Below are positions 1 through 6,103 of a DNA stretch of 12,433 nucleotides, piece by piece. Position 1 is the stretch's first letter; each line of letters begins with the position of its first letter. A program made the position numbers and the translations under genes. The stretch is taken from the NCBI GenBank assembly GCA_910588875.1, contig CAJURT010000067.1:1-12433 (forward strand). The letters run 5' to 3'. This DNA is from an uncultured Lachnospiraceae bacterium (lineage in GTDB: Bacteria > Bacillota > Clostridia > Lachnospirales > Lachnospiraceae). The notes beneath the pieces were generated by a model that was not told where the DNA came from, ran no database searches, and saw only the letters and a program-made list of their open reading frames with translations.

Positions 1-75
1 ACGCAAAACTCAGAAATTTAAGGACTTCTAAATCTCTGCAAAGTCAAAATCTGCATACCCTTTCCGATGGCTGCT

Positions 76-226
76 CTCCCCGTTTCCCTGGCTGTGTTTC
101 GCGATTTCTTAACTTACTGACATTGCCCGTGAACTGTAACGACAAGTCCGGGGACGAGAGGCTACTGTTCACAGGCAATATCATTTCGTTTAGCCGCTCC
201 AAAAAGTACGCCAGGGAAAAGAGGAG
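76..226. repeat. Palindromic dispersed repeat (copy A)
   Basis: This is an imperfect inverted repeat of about 150 bp. The outer arms 76-92 and 210-226 match at 15 of 17 positions in inverted orientation. The inner arms 122-138 and 163-179 also match at 15 of 17, around a centre rich in G and C. Parts recur near 3560-3620: positions 108-125 are identical to 3590-3607, and 198-219 are the exact reverse complement of 3564-3585. No transposase lies inside, so this looks like a miniature palindromic element rather than an insertion sequence. ORFs running through it on either strand show no protein-like features and are not called as genes. Confidence 0.75.
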
Positions 227-265
227 ACTCCCCGATTTACTGAATGTAAAACGGATACTACAAAA

Positions 266-304
266 AAGTACAGTACTTGTAAAAATAATAGGCATAGCTA
301 TAAT
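266..304 (+). promoter_or_regulatory. Promoter with palindromic operator candidate for the radical SAM pair
   Basis: A -35 box TTGTAA (277-282) and a perfect -10 box TATAAT (299-304) are 16 bp apart, placing the start near 311, about 30 nt before the first gene. A perfect 6-1-6 palindrome, AAGTACAGTACTT (266-278), overlaps the start of the -35 box. That is a natural position for a repressor, but no regulator gene is adjacent and the operator role is inferred. Confidence 0.6.
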
Positions 305-341
305 GATAGCAAATGTGATAAAACAAAAAAGGAGGATAACC

Positions 342-1241
342 ATGCACTACACAGGAACCATTTGGAGACCACCCTATGAGGCCTCATCCCTTTTGCTGGA
401 GGTAACAGCAGGCTGCACCCATCATCAATGCAAATTCTGTACCTTGTACGAGGATTTGCCTTTTCGTTTCCGTATGACTCCGATGGAGGTTATTGAGGAG
501 GATTTGCAGGAGGCGGAAAGAACCCTCAGGCTTTGGAACAGAGGGAATATCCGCCGGGTATTTCTCACAGGGGCGAATCCTTTTGTCTTGTCCTATGACA
601 AACTGGCGGCTATCGGGGAGTTAATCCGCAAATATCTCCCTTCTGTACAGTCGGTGGGCTCCTTTGCCAGAATTACGGATATTACGCCAAAGTCCGATGA
701 AGAACTGGCAGCGCTGCATGCTCTGGGGTATGACGGCCTGACGATAGGAATCGAAACCGGTGACGATGAGGCACTTCGGTTTATGAATAAGGGTTACACT
801 TCTCTGGATATTTTGCGGCAATGCAGGAGATTAGACCAGGCAAAAATCCGCTATCATTTCTTTTACCTGGTAAGCATTTCCGGGGCAGGGCGGGGAGAGG
901 TTGGGGCGAAGGAGACGGCCAGGCTGTGTAATCAGCTGCATCCTGGCCGGATTGGGGCAAACATGTTGACGATTTATCCGGACTCAGAACTTTACGGGGA
1001 AATACAGAAGGGCAACTGGCAGGAGGAGGGAGAACGGGAAAAATACAGAGAACTGCGGACATTGGTTGAAAGTTTAGAGATACCCACAATATTTGCAGCC
1101 ATGGGGGCTTCCAATGCCTATCAATTTCAGGGACGGCTGCCGGAGGATAAGGGGAGGCTGCTGGCATTTCTGGACAATATCATAGAAAATGTCGGGGAAG
1201 AGGATTTGCAGAGATACAGGAAAAGCGTTCGTCATTTGTGA
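342..1241 (+). CDS. Radical SAM protein, first of a tandem pair
   Basis: This 299-aa protein is predicted to bind a [4Fe-4S] cluster and S-adenosylmethionine; the substrate is unknown. Cysteines at residues 25, 30 and 33 form the cluster motif with CX4CX2C spacing, one residue longer than the common CX3CX2C. The segment 'TGANPF' and the later 'GIETGDDEAL' fit the SAM-contacting strands of a radical SAM barrel (Elp3/MiaB/NifB-like fold). No B12-binding domain is seen. The start at 342 is chosen because AGGAGG (330-335) precedes it at good spacing and because MHYTG..WRPPYEA aligns with the start of the neighbouring paralogue; the reading frame continues upstream to 123 only through the palindromic repeat. 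The stop codon overlaps the leader of the next gene, so the two are probably one operon. The family call is strong; the function is unknown. Confidence 0.88.
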   Translation: MHYTGTIWRPPYEASSLLLEVTAGCTHHQCKFCTLYEDLPFRFRMTPMEVIEEDLQEAERTLRLWNRGNIRRVFLTGANPFVLSYDKLAAIGELIRKYLPSVQSVGSFARITDITPKSDEELAALHALGYDGLTIGIETGDDEALRFMNKGYTSLDILRQCRRLDQAKIRYHFFYLVSISGAGRGEVGAKETARLCNQLHPGRIGANMLTIYPDSELYGEIQKGNWQEEGEREKYRELRTLVESLEIPTIFAAMGASNAYQFQGRLPEDKGRLLAFLDNIIENVGEEDLQRYRKSVRHL

Positions 1242-1255
1242 GAGGAGGGACAGCC

Positions 1256-2143
1256 ATGCATTTTACAGGAAGGACCTGGCGGCCTCCCTATGAAGCCCAT
1301 TCGGTTATCCTACAGGCCACTTCCGGCTGCACCTACCGGCGGTGCAGGTTTTGCAGTCTGTATAAAAATGAGCCGTTTCGTCTGTCACCGATGGAGGAGT
1401 TTGAGGAGGATTTGGCAGAGATCAAAGAATATCAGCCCTATGCCAGAAGGATATTCTGGACAGGGGCAAATCCCTTTGCCATGAGTTATGAGAATCTGAA
1501 GCTGCGGGCATTGACGGTGCGGGACTATCTGATTAAGTGTCAGACCATGGCCATGTTTGCCAGCATCCGTGACATTAAGAATAAAGAAGTATGGCAGCTA
1601 AAAAAGCTGAGGGCAATGGGAATTAACGGCCTGAGCATCGGGGTGGAAAGCGGTGACGATGAGACTCTTTCACTGGCGGGAAAGGGATACACGGCAGGGG
1701 ATATTTTTCAGCAATGCAGGAAATTAGATGAGGCGGGGATGGAATATTATTTTGTCTATATGACCGGGCTTGCAGGAAAAGGAGGGGGATACCGAAACGC
1801 AGTAAACAGCGCCCGGCTTTTCAGCCAGCTGAATCCCTATTTTATTTCTGTGGATTCCCTGACTCTTTTCCCGGACACGGAGTTATATCAGATGGCACAG
1901 CAGGGCTTGTTTGTGCCCGCAGGGGAAAAGGAGAGGATCCGGGAATTGCAGCTGTTTATCCGTAATCTGCATATCCGCACCCATCTCCTTGCCAATACGG
2001 TTTCAAATTTTGCACCGGTAACCGGGTATCTGCCCTATGACCGGGAAAAGGTTGTGAATGAATTGCAGTTTGTTATGAATCATACGAAGGAGGAGCAGAT
2101 GCAGGAGTACAGGAAAGGCCTGAGGTCACTGGAGCGGGGATGA
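1256..2143 (+). CDS. Radical SAM protein, second of a tandem pair
   Basis: This 295-aa paralogue of the preceding gene has cysteines at the same residues (25, 30, 33), the same CX4CX2C spacing, the same WRPPYEA N-terminus and the same 'GVESGDDETL' block. The two copies are clearly homologous but diverged across their whole length, which suggests an old duplication with retained separate roles rather than a recent copy. The start at 1256 is preferred to an upstream GTG at 1238 because AGGAGGGA (1243-1250) sits just before it and the N-terminus then aligns with the paralogue. Only 14 bp separate the two coding regions. The next gene is convergent and ends 13 bp after this stop; no terminator hairpin is visible between them. 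The substrate is unknown. Confidence 0.87.
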   Translation: MHFTGRTWRPPYEAHSVILQATSGCTYRRCRFCSLYKNEPFRLSPMEEFEEDLAEIKEYQPYARRIFWTGANPFAMSYENLKLRALTVRDYLIKCQTMAMFASIRDIKNKEVWQLKKLRAMGINGLSIGVESGDDETLSLAGKGYTAGDIFQQCRKLDEAGMEYYFVYMTGLAGKGGGYRNAVNSARLFSQLNPYFISVDSLTLFPDTELYQMAQQGLFVPAGEKERIRELQLFIRNLHIRTHLLANTVSNFAPVTGYLPYDREKVVNELQFVMNHTKEEQMQEYRKGLRSLERG

Positions 2144-2156
2144 AAATTACTTTGTG

Positions 2157-2969
2157 TCAGCGGACTTTTATTATCCCGTATGCAGAACCGATATTTTCGC
2201 CATGAAGCAGCAGATTTCTGGCCTTTTTCTGAAGGCTGGTTTTTACCGGCAAATCCTTGTATCTGGTATCCGACGGAACCTGAAACAGCCATTCGATATA
2301 TTCTCTGTCCTCTTTGTCTTCCTGCACAAGATCAAAACGTTTCTGGAAGGACAGGATGTTGGAATTTTCCGGCAGCAGTTTTTTTAACATCGGTGAGAGG
2401 AGCCAGGAATTGCAGGTGTATTTTTTGTCTGTCCAGCTTATGTCATATGCCTGAAAAAACCTTTCTGCCTGCCTTAAGGAAGCATCCACCGCCTCTTTGG
2501 ATAAGTTCGCATCGGATGGGATGTGAATCCCGATAACACATTCCCCTTCCCTTTGCTTCCTCTCATATTCCAATTCTCCAATACGGAAGATGCTCATGCT
2601 GATCTGCCGGTAAGTCCACCATCCCCGGTCAAAAAACATCCGGCCGTTTTTCTTTCTGCATTCCTCGATAAATCTGGGGAAGCATTTCATGGTATCGGTA
2701 TAGATTGCTTCTGAAATGTGTTTTTCCTGATAGCGATCAAAGATTCTTCGGGCACATTCCAGTTGGCAATACAGCATTTTGCTATGATCGGGATCTTCCT
2801 CCAATAGGGCCTGTAAGGCCTCATAGGCTTGTTTCGCTGTGGCCGCGTTCATTAATTTTTCCAGATACGGCTCTAGGAGATGGAGCCGGATTTGTTTGCC
2901 AACATCATTCAGCTTTTTCACCATCTCGGCCTGGAGACCAATGCAGTCGTATAATTCTATTAATTCCAT
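2157..2969 (-). CDS. Acyltransferase-domain protein (NAT_N / GNAT-like C-terminal type)
   Basis: This 270-aa protein resembles a two-domain family of Clostridia annotated as acyltransferase-domain proteins, with an all-alpha N-terminal half (about residues 1-110) and a GNAT-like C-terminal half. The diagnostic stretches are 'RMFFDRGWWTYRQISMSIFRIGELEYE' in the middle (about residues 109-135), 'IGIHIPSDANLS' and 'CNSWLLSPMLKKLLPENSNILSFQKRF', all recognised from memory of the family rather than by search. The substrate is not known. The start at 2969 follows an AAAGGA-like ribosome site (minus strand, just upstream of the ATG). The gene stands alone on the minus strand, convergent with the radical SAM pair. 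The sequence has the family's usual length and shows no break. Confidence 0.7.
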   Translation of the reverse strand: MELIELYDCIGLQAEMVKKLNDVGKQIRLHLLEPYLEKLMNAATAKQAYEALQALLEEDPDHSKMLYCQLECARRIFDRYQEKHISEAIYTDTMKCFPRFIEECRKKNGRMFFDRGWWTYRQISMSIFRIGELEYERKQREGECVIGIHIPSDANLSKEAVDASLRQAERFFQAYDISWTDKKYTCNSWLLSPMLKKLLPENSNILSFQKRFDLVQEDKEDREYIEWLFQVPSDTRYKDLPVKTSLQKKARNLLLHGENIGSAYGIIKVR

Positions 2970-3067
2970 ATTTCTTTCCTTTACAAAATGAATGGCTTTG
3001 CCGGAGCGGATTATTGCTTTTCACCGACTGATTGAGAAGATTCAATTGTTCCTGGGCTTCATTTATC

Positions 3068-3083
3068 GGGAAATGAATTTCCC
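3068..3083. repeat. 16-bp inverted repeat beside the antisense promoter
   Basis: GGGAAAT and ATTTCCC form perfect 7-bp arms around a 2-bp centre. The site ends 2 bp before the -35 box of the plus-strand promoter at 3086. It also lies in the leader side of the minus-strand acyltransferase gene, so it could be an operator for either transcript. A binding role is inference. Confidence 0.5.
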
Positions 3084-3085
3084 TG

Positions 3086-3114
3086 TTGACTTCACCCTGA
3101 CAAAATGCTATGAT
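3086..3114 (+). promoter_or_regulatory. Strong promoter for a candidate antisense RNA
   Basis: TTGACT (3086-3091) and TATGAT (3109-3114) are separated by exactly 17 bp, and TG at 3106-3107 gives an extended -10. The predicted start is near 3121. No plus-strand open reading frame or ribosome site follows before the terminator at 3193-3230, so the promoter appears to serve a non-coding RNA. Confidence 0.75.
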
Positions 3115-3125
3115 GAACTTGTAAT

Positions 3126-3154
3126 AGAAAAGGGCGGCGATAAAGCTGCCGCCC
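3126..3154 (-). terminator. Intrinsic terminator of the small membrane peptide gene
   Basis: Read on the minus strand, GGGCGGC and GCCGCCC pair across a 9-nt loop, followed by TTTTCT. It lies 8 bp past the stop of the 64-aa gene. On the plus strand the same bases form the first hairpin of the candidate antisense RNA. Confidence 0.75.
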
Positions 3155-3162
3155 GCGCTTAA

Positions 3163-3357
3163 TTAACGATTACTTGTGCAATCGTCTTTGGGCCCATCAG
3201 ACGCCGCCAAGCAAGCTGATGGGTCTTTTTCTGTCTCTGCCTTCTGCCGATCTATGTAAGATTTACACTTCTGGACTAATGCGATCAACCCGTTAAGGCC
3301 ACCCACAATGCCCGCAAAGATACTCACAACACGGTTCAGGATTTCTAAGAAGAACAT
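3163..3357 (-). CDS. Small hydrophobic peptide, candidate type I toxin
   Basis: This 64-aa peptide has one predicted membrane helix (about residues 9-29, 'VVSIFAGIVGGLNGLIALV') followed by a charged tail from K30 on. That is the usual shape of type I toxins such as TxpA and BsrG, although I do not recognise a named family. The start at 3357 is preferred over an ATG at 3366 because the minus-strand AGGAGG (3372-3367) would leave no spacing to the latter but gives 9 nt to the former. A perfect -10 TATAAT lies at 3488-3483, giving a leader of about 120 nt, long enough to hide the ribosome site. The gene has its own terminator at 3154-3126. A convergent antisense RNA is predicted to overlap the last third of the coding region. 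Alternatively it could be an unrelated small membrane protein. Confidence 0.7.
   Translation of the reverse strand: MFFLEILNRVVSIFAGIVGGLNGLIALVQKCKSYIDRQKAETEKDPSACLAASDGPKDDCTSNR
3193..3230 (+). terminator. Terminator of the candidate antisense RNA
   Basis: CCCATCAG (3193-3200) pairs with CTGATGGG (3216-3223), followed directly by TCTTTTT. It lies inside the minus-strand peptide gene, which is unexpected unless a plus-strand transcript ends here. Confidence 0.8.
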
Positions 3358-3482
3358 AGACCACATCCTCCTTTCTCTGGTGTTTACACACCTGCGGCAC
3401 TGGTCTAAATTGAATGAAACCAGTCCCGGAGGTGCGTATCCTCCAAATAGGGAGTGCTGCCCGCTTTCTCTGATGTAAGGCT

Positions 3483-3488
3483 ATTATA
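3483..3488 (-). promoter_or_regulatory. -10 box of the small peptide gene
   Basis: On the minus strand the sequence is a perfect TATAAT. No good -35 hexamer is found 16-18 bp upstream, so the promoter should be weaker than the opposing antisense promoter, as is common in type I toxin-antitoxin pairs. The leader between it and the gene is GC-rich and can fold. Confidence 0.5.
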
Positions 3489-3556
3489 AGGGATTTTGTG
3501 AGAGAAGGGAATACCCTGGAAGAAATTTGTCGAAAAACAAAAAACCACCAGGATTT

Positions 3557-3620
3557 CTCCCTGTTTCCCTGGCGTACTTTTTGGAACAACTTAACTTACT
3601 GACATTGAGAATGAACAGTA
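3557..3620. repeat. Palindromic dispersed repeat (partial copy B)
   Basis: Positions 3564-3585 are the exact reverse complement of 198-219, and 3590-3607 are identical to 108-125. This copy joins sequence of the right arm of copy A directly to sequence of its left arm and ends in a 'GAACAGTA' core (3613-3620) also present in copy A in inverted form. It lies between the divergent small peptide gene and the DUF134-NifX gene. Confidence 0.7.
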
Positions 3621-3660
3621 ATCTTTATTTAACATAAGTTAACATTCCTGGGCTTTGTTA

Positions 3661-3689
3661 TTGACATATGTCCAAAACTAGCTTATAAT
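3661..3689 (+). promoter_or_regulatory. Consensus sigma-70 promoter with overlapping palindrome
   Basis: TTGACA (3661-3666) and TATAAT (3684-3689) are separated by exactly 17 bp, matching the consensus fully. A perfect 10-bp palindrome, GACATATGTC (3663-3672), overlaps the -35 box; extended to TTGACATATGTCCAA it is symmetric apart from one inserted C. A promoter this strong usually needs a repressor, and the encoded DUF134 DNA-binding domain is a candidate for self-control. The transcript would begin near 3696 and carries a 7-bp hairpin (3706-3712 with 3719-3725) close to its 5' end, followed by about 80 nt of leader. Confidence 0.8.
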
Positions 3690-3808
3690 AAATGCCAGTC
3701 CCATTCATCCCCACTTACGGGGATGTGGTTTCACAAACCCAGGCAGGACAGCGGCCGTGTCAAAATTTGAGAAATCAATTATTTTTATCCCAGGGGAAAG
3801 GAGCCTTT

Positions 3809-4594
3809 ATGCCAAGACCTACAAAATGCAGAAAAGTATGTCATTTCCCTCAAGTCCTGGAATTTCTTCCTTCCCAGGCCGGAGAGCAGAAAGCCCCGGT
3901 CATTCTGACCGTGGACGAATATGAGGCTATCCGGCTGATCGACAAGGAGGGGCTGTCTCAGGAACAGTGCTGTGAGTTTATGCAGATTGCCCGGACTACG
4001 GTGCAGAGAATCTATGAAAGCGCCAGAAAAAAGCTGGCAACTGTGCTGGTTGACGGGCTTGCGCTGCGTATTGAGGGAGGGGACTTCTGGCTGTGTGACG
4101 GCCGGGCCACCCATTGCGGACAAGACGGATGTTTTAAGCACCAATACCATCAAAAATACAAAAAATCAAAAGGAGAGTTTGCTATGAGAGTTGCAGTAAC
4201 TTACGAAAACGGCCAGATTTTCCAGCATTTCGGCCACACAGAACAGTTTAAGGTTTACGATATTACGGATGGGGTGATTACCTCCTCTGAGGTGGTGGAC
4301 ACCAATGGCAGCGGCCACGGGGCATTGGCCGGTGTTCTCAGTGCCCTGCAGGTGGATGCCCTGATCTGCGGCGGCATCGGAGGCGGAGCCCAGGCGGCCC
4401 TGGCAGCAGCCGGAATCAAGCTGTACGGCGGCGTATCCGGGGAGGCTGACAAGGCAGCAGAGGCCCTGGCCGCCGGCAGCCTGGAATTCAACCCTGACAT
4501 CCAGTGCAGTCATCACGACCATCACCACGGCCAGGAGCACACCTGCGCGGAGCACGGCTGCGGAGACCATAATCATTGCCACGATCATCACTGA
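3809..4594 (+). CDS. DUF134 DNA-binding domain fused to a NifX/NifB-type domain
   Basis: The 261-aa protein starts with the DUF134 signature MPRPTKCRKVCHFP and carries a helix-turn-helix (about residues 51-75, 'LSQEQCCEFMQIARTTVQRI'). A Cys/His-containing linker leads to a NifX/NifB-C domain (dinitrogenase iron-molybdenum cofactor-binding family) from residue 126 (MRVAVTYENGQIFQHFGHTE). The tail is very rich in His and Cys (from about residue 233), which suggests metal binding. The start at 3809 follows AAAGGAG (3797-3803); the frame extends upstream to 3692 but through leader sequence. No nitrogenase genes are nearby, so a role as a metal- or cluster-responsive regulator is more likely than nitrogen fixation; this is inference. 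An in-frame ATG at 4184 has its own AAGGAGAG site, so the second domain could also be made alone (136 aa). Confidence 0.85.
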   Translation: MPRPTKCRKVCHFPQVLEFLPSQAGEQKAPVILTVDEYEAIRLIDKEGLSQEQCCEFMQIARTTVQRIYESARKKLATVLVDGLALRIEGGDFWLCDGRATHCGQDGCFKHQYHQKYKKSKGEFAMRVAVTYENGQIFQHFGHTEQFKVYDITDGVITSSEVVDTNGSGHGALAGVLSALQVDALICGGIGGGAQAALAAAGIKLYGGVSGEADKAAEALAAGSLEFNPDIQCSHHDHHHGQEHTCAEHGCGDHNHCHDHH

Positions 4595-4681
4595 TGTACT
4601 AGCGTGTCTTGACCGCCGGAAGCAGCCATAAAAGGGGGCAGACAGCAGCATTTGCAAAACAGAAAATAAAGGAGACGGGAA

Positions 4682-5731
4682 ATGATGAATTGTGAGCAGG
4701 TAAGGGAACTTCTGGGGAAAAAGGAGAGAGCCGACTTAGGGTTTTATCCCACCCCGTTTTATAAGCTGGAGCGCCTTTCCCGGCATTTGGGGGTAAATCT
4801 TTTTATCAAGCGGGAGGATTTTTCCGGGAAAAGCTTATTTGGGGGAAACAAGATAAGGAAGCTGGAGTATCTTCTGGGGGATGCGAAGAGGCAGGGGGCA
4901 GAGTATATTTTCACCTACGGCGCCACCCAGTCCAACCATGCCATGCAGACCGTGGAGGCTTGCAGGCGGGAGGGGTTAAAGCCGGTTCTCTACCTTCTGG
5001 CCATTGTGGAGCCGGACGAGGAGGATTTGAAGGGCAATCTTTTGCTGGACAAGATCATGGGGGCAGAGGTCCATATCATAAAAATGAACCCGGGAGAGAG
5101 CGAGGCAGAGGCAGACGAGAGAATGTACCGCCTGGGAAAGGAGCATATTGCCAGACTGGAGGCAGAAGGGCACAAATGCTACGACATCCCCATAGGCGGG
5201 GCAAGCATTGTGGGGACAGCAGGCTTTATCGGAGGCTTTGTCGAACTGAAGGAGCAGCTGGATGAGATGGGGCTGCACGTGGATTACCTCTTTCACGCCA
5301 ACGGTACAGGCAGCACCATGGCAGGGCTGGTTGCGGGAAAAAGGCTGCTGGGGTCGGATATCCGGATTGTGTCTGTGGATGTGTCCTGCCATGGCGGGGA
5401 TTATAAAAGGAGCCGGGTTCAGTTGGGAAATGATACCCTGCGGTGGCTGGGGGCTGAGCCGGTATTGAGGGAGGAGGATTTTGACATTGACGCTTCCTAC
5501 TATCTGCCAGGGTATGAGATTCCCAGCGAAGGAGGCACGGAGGCGATCAAAATGATGGCGGAGAAGGAGGGGCTTTTGTTAGATCCGGTTTACAGCGGGA
5601 AAGGCTTTGCCGGGCTGATCGACTATGTCCGCTCCGGGAAAGTGGCGCCGGGGAGTAATGTGGTGTTTCTGCACACAGGGGGAGCCACGGCCTTGTTTGC
5701 GGAAAAGGAGATTTTGGGAAAGCTTTGGTGA
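4682..5731 (+). CDS. D-cysteine desulfhydrase / ACC deaminase family PLP enzyme
   Basis: This 349-aa protein belongs to the fold-type II PLP enzymes. Members convert D-cysteine to pyruvate, sulfide and ammonia, or deaminate 1-aminocyclopropane-1-carboxylate. The lysine of GGNKIRKLEY (K57) should bind PLP. 'GATQSNHAMQ' (80-89) is the block after the first strands, matching GAxQSNH in DcyD-like proteins, and 'HTGGATALF' near the C-terminus is the phosphate-side glycine segment. The length is close to the family norm. The start at 4682 follows GGAG (4671-4674); a second ATG directly after it is equally possible. It lies 87 bp after the DUF134-NifX gene with no terminator between, so they may be co-transcribed, and a good terminator follows. 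Its reaction passes through 2-aminoacrylate, the substrate class of the RidA encoded at 11099. The exact substrate cannot be told from sequence alone. Confidence 0.85.
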   Translation: MMNCEQVRELLGKKERADLGFYPTPFYKLERLSRHLGVNLFIKREDFSGKSLFGGNKIRKLEYLLGDAKRQGAEYIFTYGATQSNHAMQTVEACRREGLKPVLYLLAIVEPDEEDLKGNLLLDKIMGAEVHIIKMNPGESEAEADERMYRLGKEHIARLEAEGHKCYDIPIGGASIVGTAGFIGGFVELKEQLDEMGLHVDYLFHANGTGSTMAGLVAGKRLLGSDIRIVSVDVSCHGGDYKRSRVQLGNDTLRWLGAEPVLREEDFDIDASYYLPGYEIPSEGGTEAIKMMAEKEGLLLDPVYSGKGFAGLIDYVRSGKVAPGSNVVFLHTGGATALFAEKEILGKLW

Positions 5732-5742
5732 CCGGATGAGAG

Positions 5743-5783
5743 GAGCCAGGAGTCTTGAAAACAGATTCCTGGCTCTGTTTTTT
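5743..5783 (+). terminator. Intrinsic terminator after the PLP enzyme
   Basis: GAGCCAGGA (5743-5751) pairs perfectly with TCCTGGCTC (5767-5775), and a run of six T follows. It begins 11 bp after the stop codon. Confidence 0.9.
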
Positions 5784-5831
5784 GCCTTGCACACTCGAAA
5801 AAACATTCTGCCTGACTGGTCCGGTTATTTG

Positions 5832-5854
5832 CGGAACGATGCAACAGCGTTCCG
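5832..5854 (+). other. Stem-loop in the 5784-6103 intergenic region
   Basis: CGGAACG (5832-5838) pairs with CGTTCCG (5848-5854). No T-tract follows directly, so it is not a clear terminator. The rest of 5784-6013 is AT-rich with no gene or RNA that I can recognise. Confidence 0.35.
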
Positions 5855-6013
5855 GTTCTGCCCTTTTCCGAACAAGTTTCGTATAAATCAACAAATTAGC
5901 GATTTTAGCCGATTATGGAAAAAAACGGTGAAATTGCGGCATAAAAGTCGGAGAATGTCTATTCCCAAGAAAATATTACATAAAAATTTTACTGACAAGA
6001 AAAACTGTCTGGT

Positions 6014-6042
6014 TTGATTTCCCTAAATTAAGTGGTTACAAT
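6014..6042 (+). promoter_or_regulatory. Promoter upstream of the NhaC-type pseudogene
   Basis: TTGATT (6014-6019) and TACAAT (6037-6042) are spaced by 17 bp, about 60 bp before the start codon at 6104. Confidence 0.5.
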
Positions 6043-6103
6043 AAAAATATCTGATGCAGGCTGCACAAAAAACAGTAAAAAACAGGGAAGGAGAAGGGCA
6101 GAA

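Larger units (their letters stand above)
3121..3230 (+). ncRNA. Candidate antisense antitoxin RNA, about 110 nt
   Basis: The region between a strong promoter (3086-3114) and an intrinsic terminator (3193-3230) contains no coding sequence on the plus strand. It can fold into three stem-loops: 3132-3138 with 3148-3154 (7 bp, GC-rich), 3166-3171 with 3180-3185 (6 bp), and the terminator stem 3193-3200 with 3216-3223 (8 bp). The RNA would be fully complementary to the last 68 nt of the minus-strand peptide gene and to its 3' untranslated end. This is the arrangement of type I antitoxins such as RatA and SR4. The transcript itself is predicted, not observed. Confidence 0.65.

Noticed and set aside
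1..60. Similarity of 'CTGCAAAGTCAAAA' near 37-50 to the loop of the 7761-7886 hairpin
   Set aside because: The match is short and gapped, with no shared arms, so chance is an adequate explanation.
44..343. 99-aa minus-strand frame with a hydrophobic start
   Set aside because: It runs through the palindromic repeat and antisense to the radical SAM promoter, and shows no ribosome site or family signature.
1238..1255. GTG start for the second radical SAM gene
   Set aside because: It overlaps the upstream stop and lacks a ribosome site, while ATG at 1256 has AGGAGGGA and aligns with the paralogue.
3692..3808. N-terminal extension of the DUF134-NifX protein
   Set aside because: It would be translated from nearly the transcription start through a hairpin leader; the family start MPRPTKCRK at 3809 has its own ribosome site.
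4595..4681. TTGACC box before the PLP enzyme as a separate promoter
   Set aside because: No -10 box lies at 16-18 bp from it.
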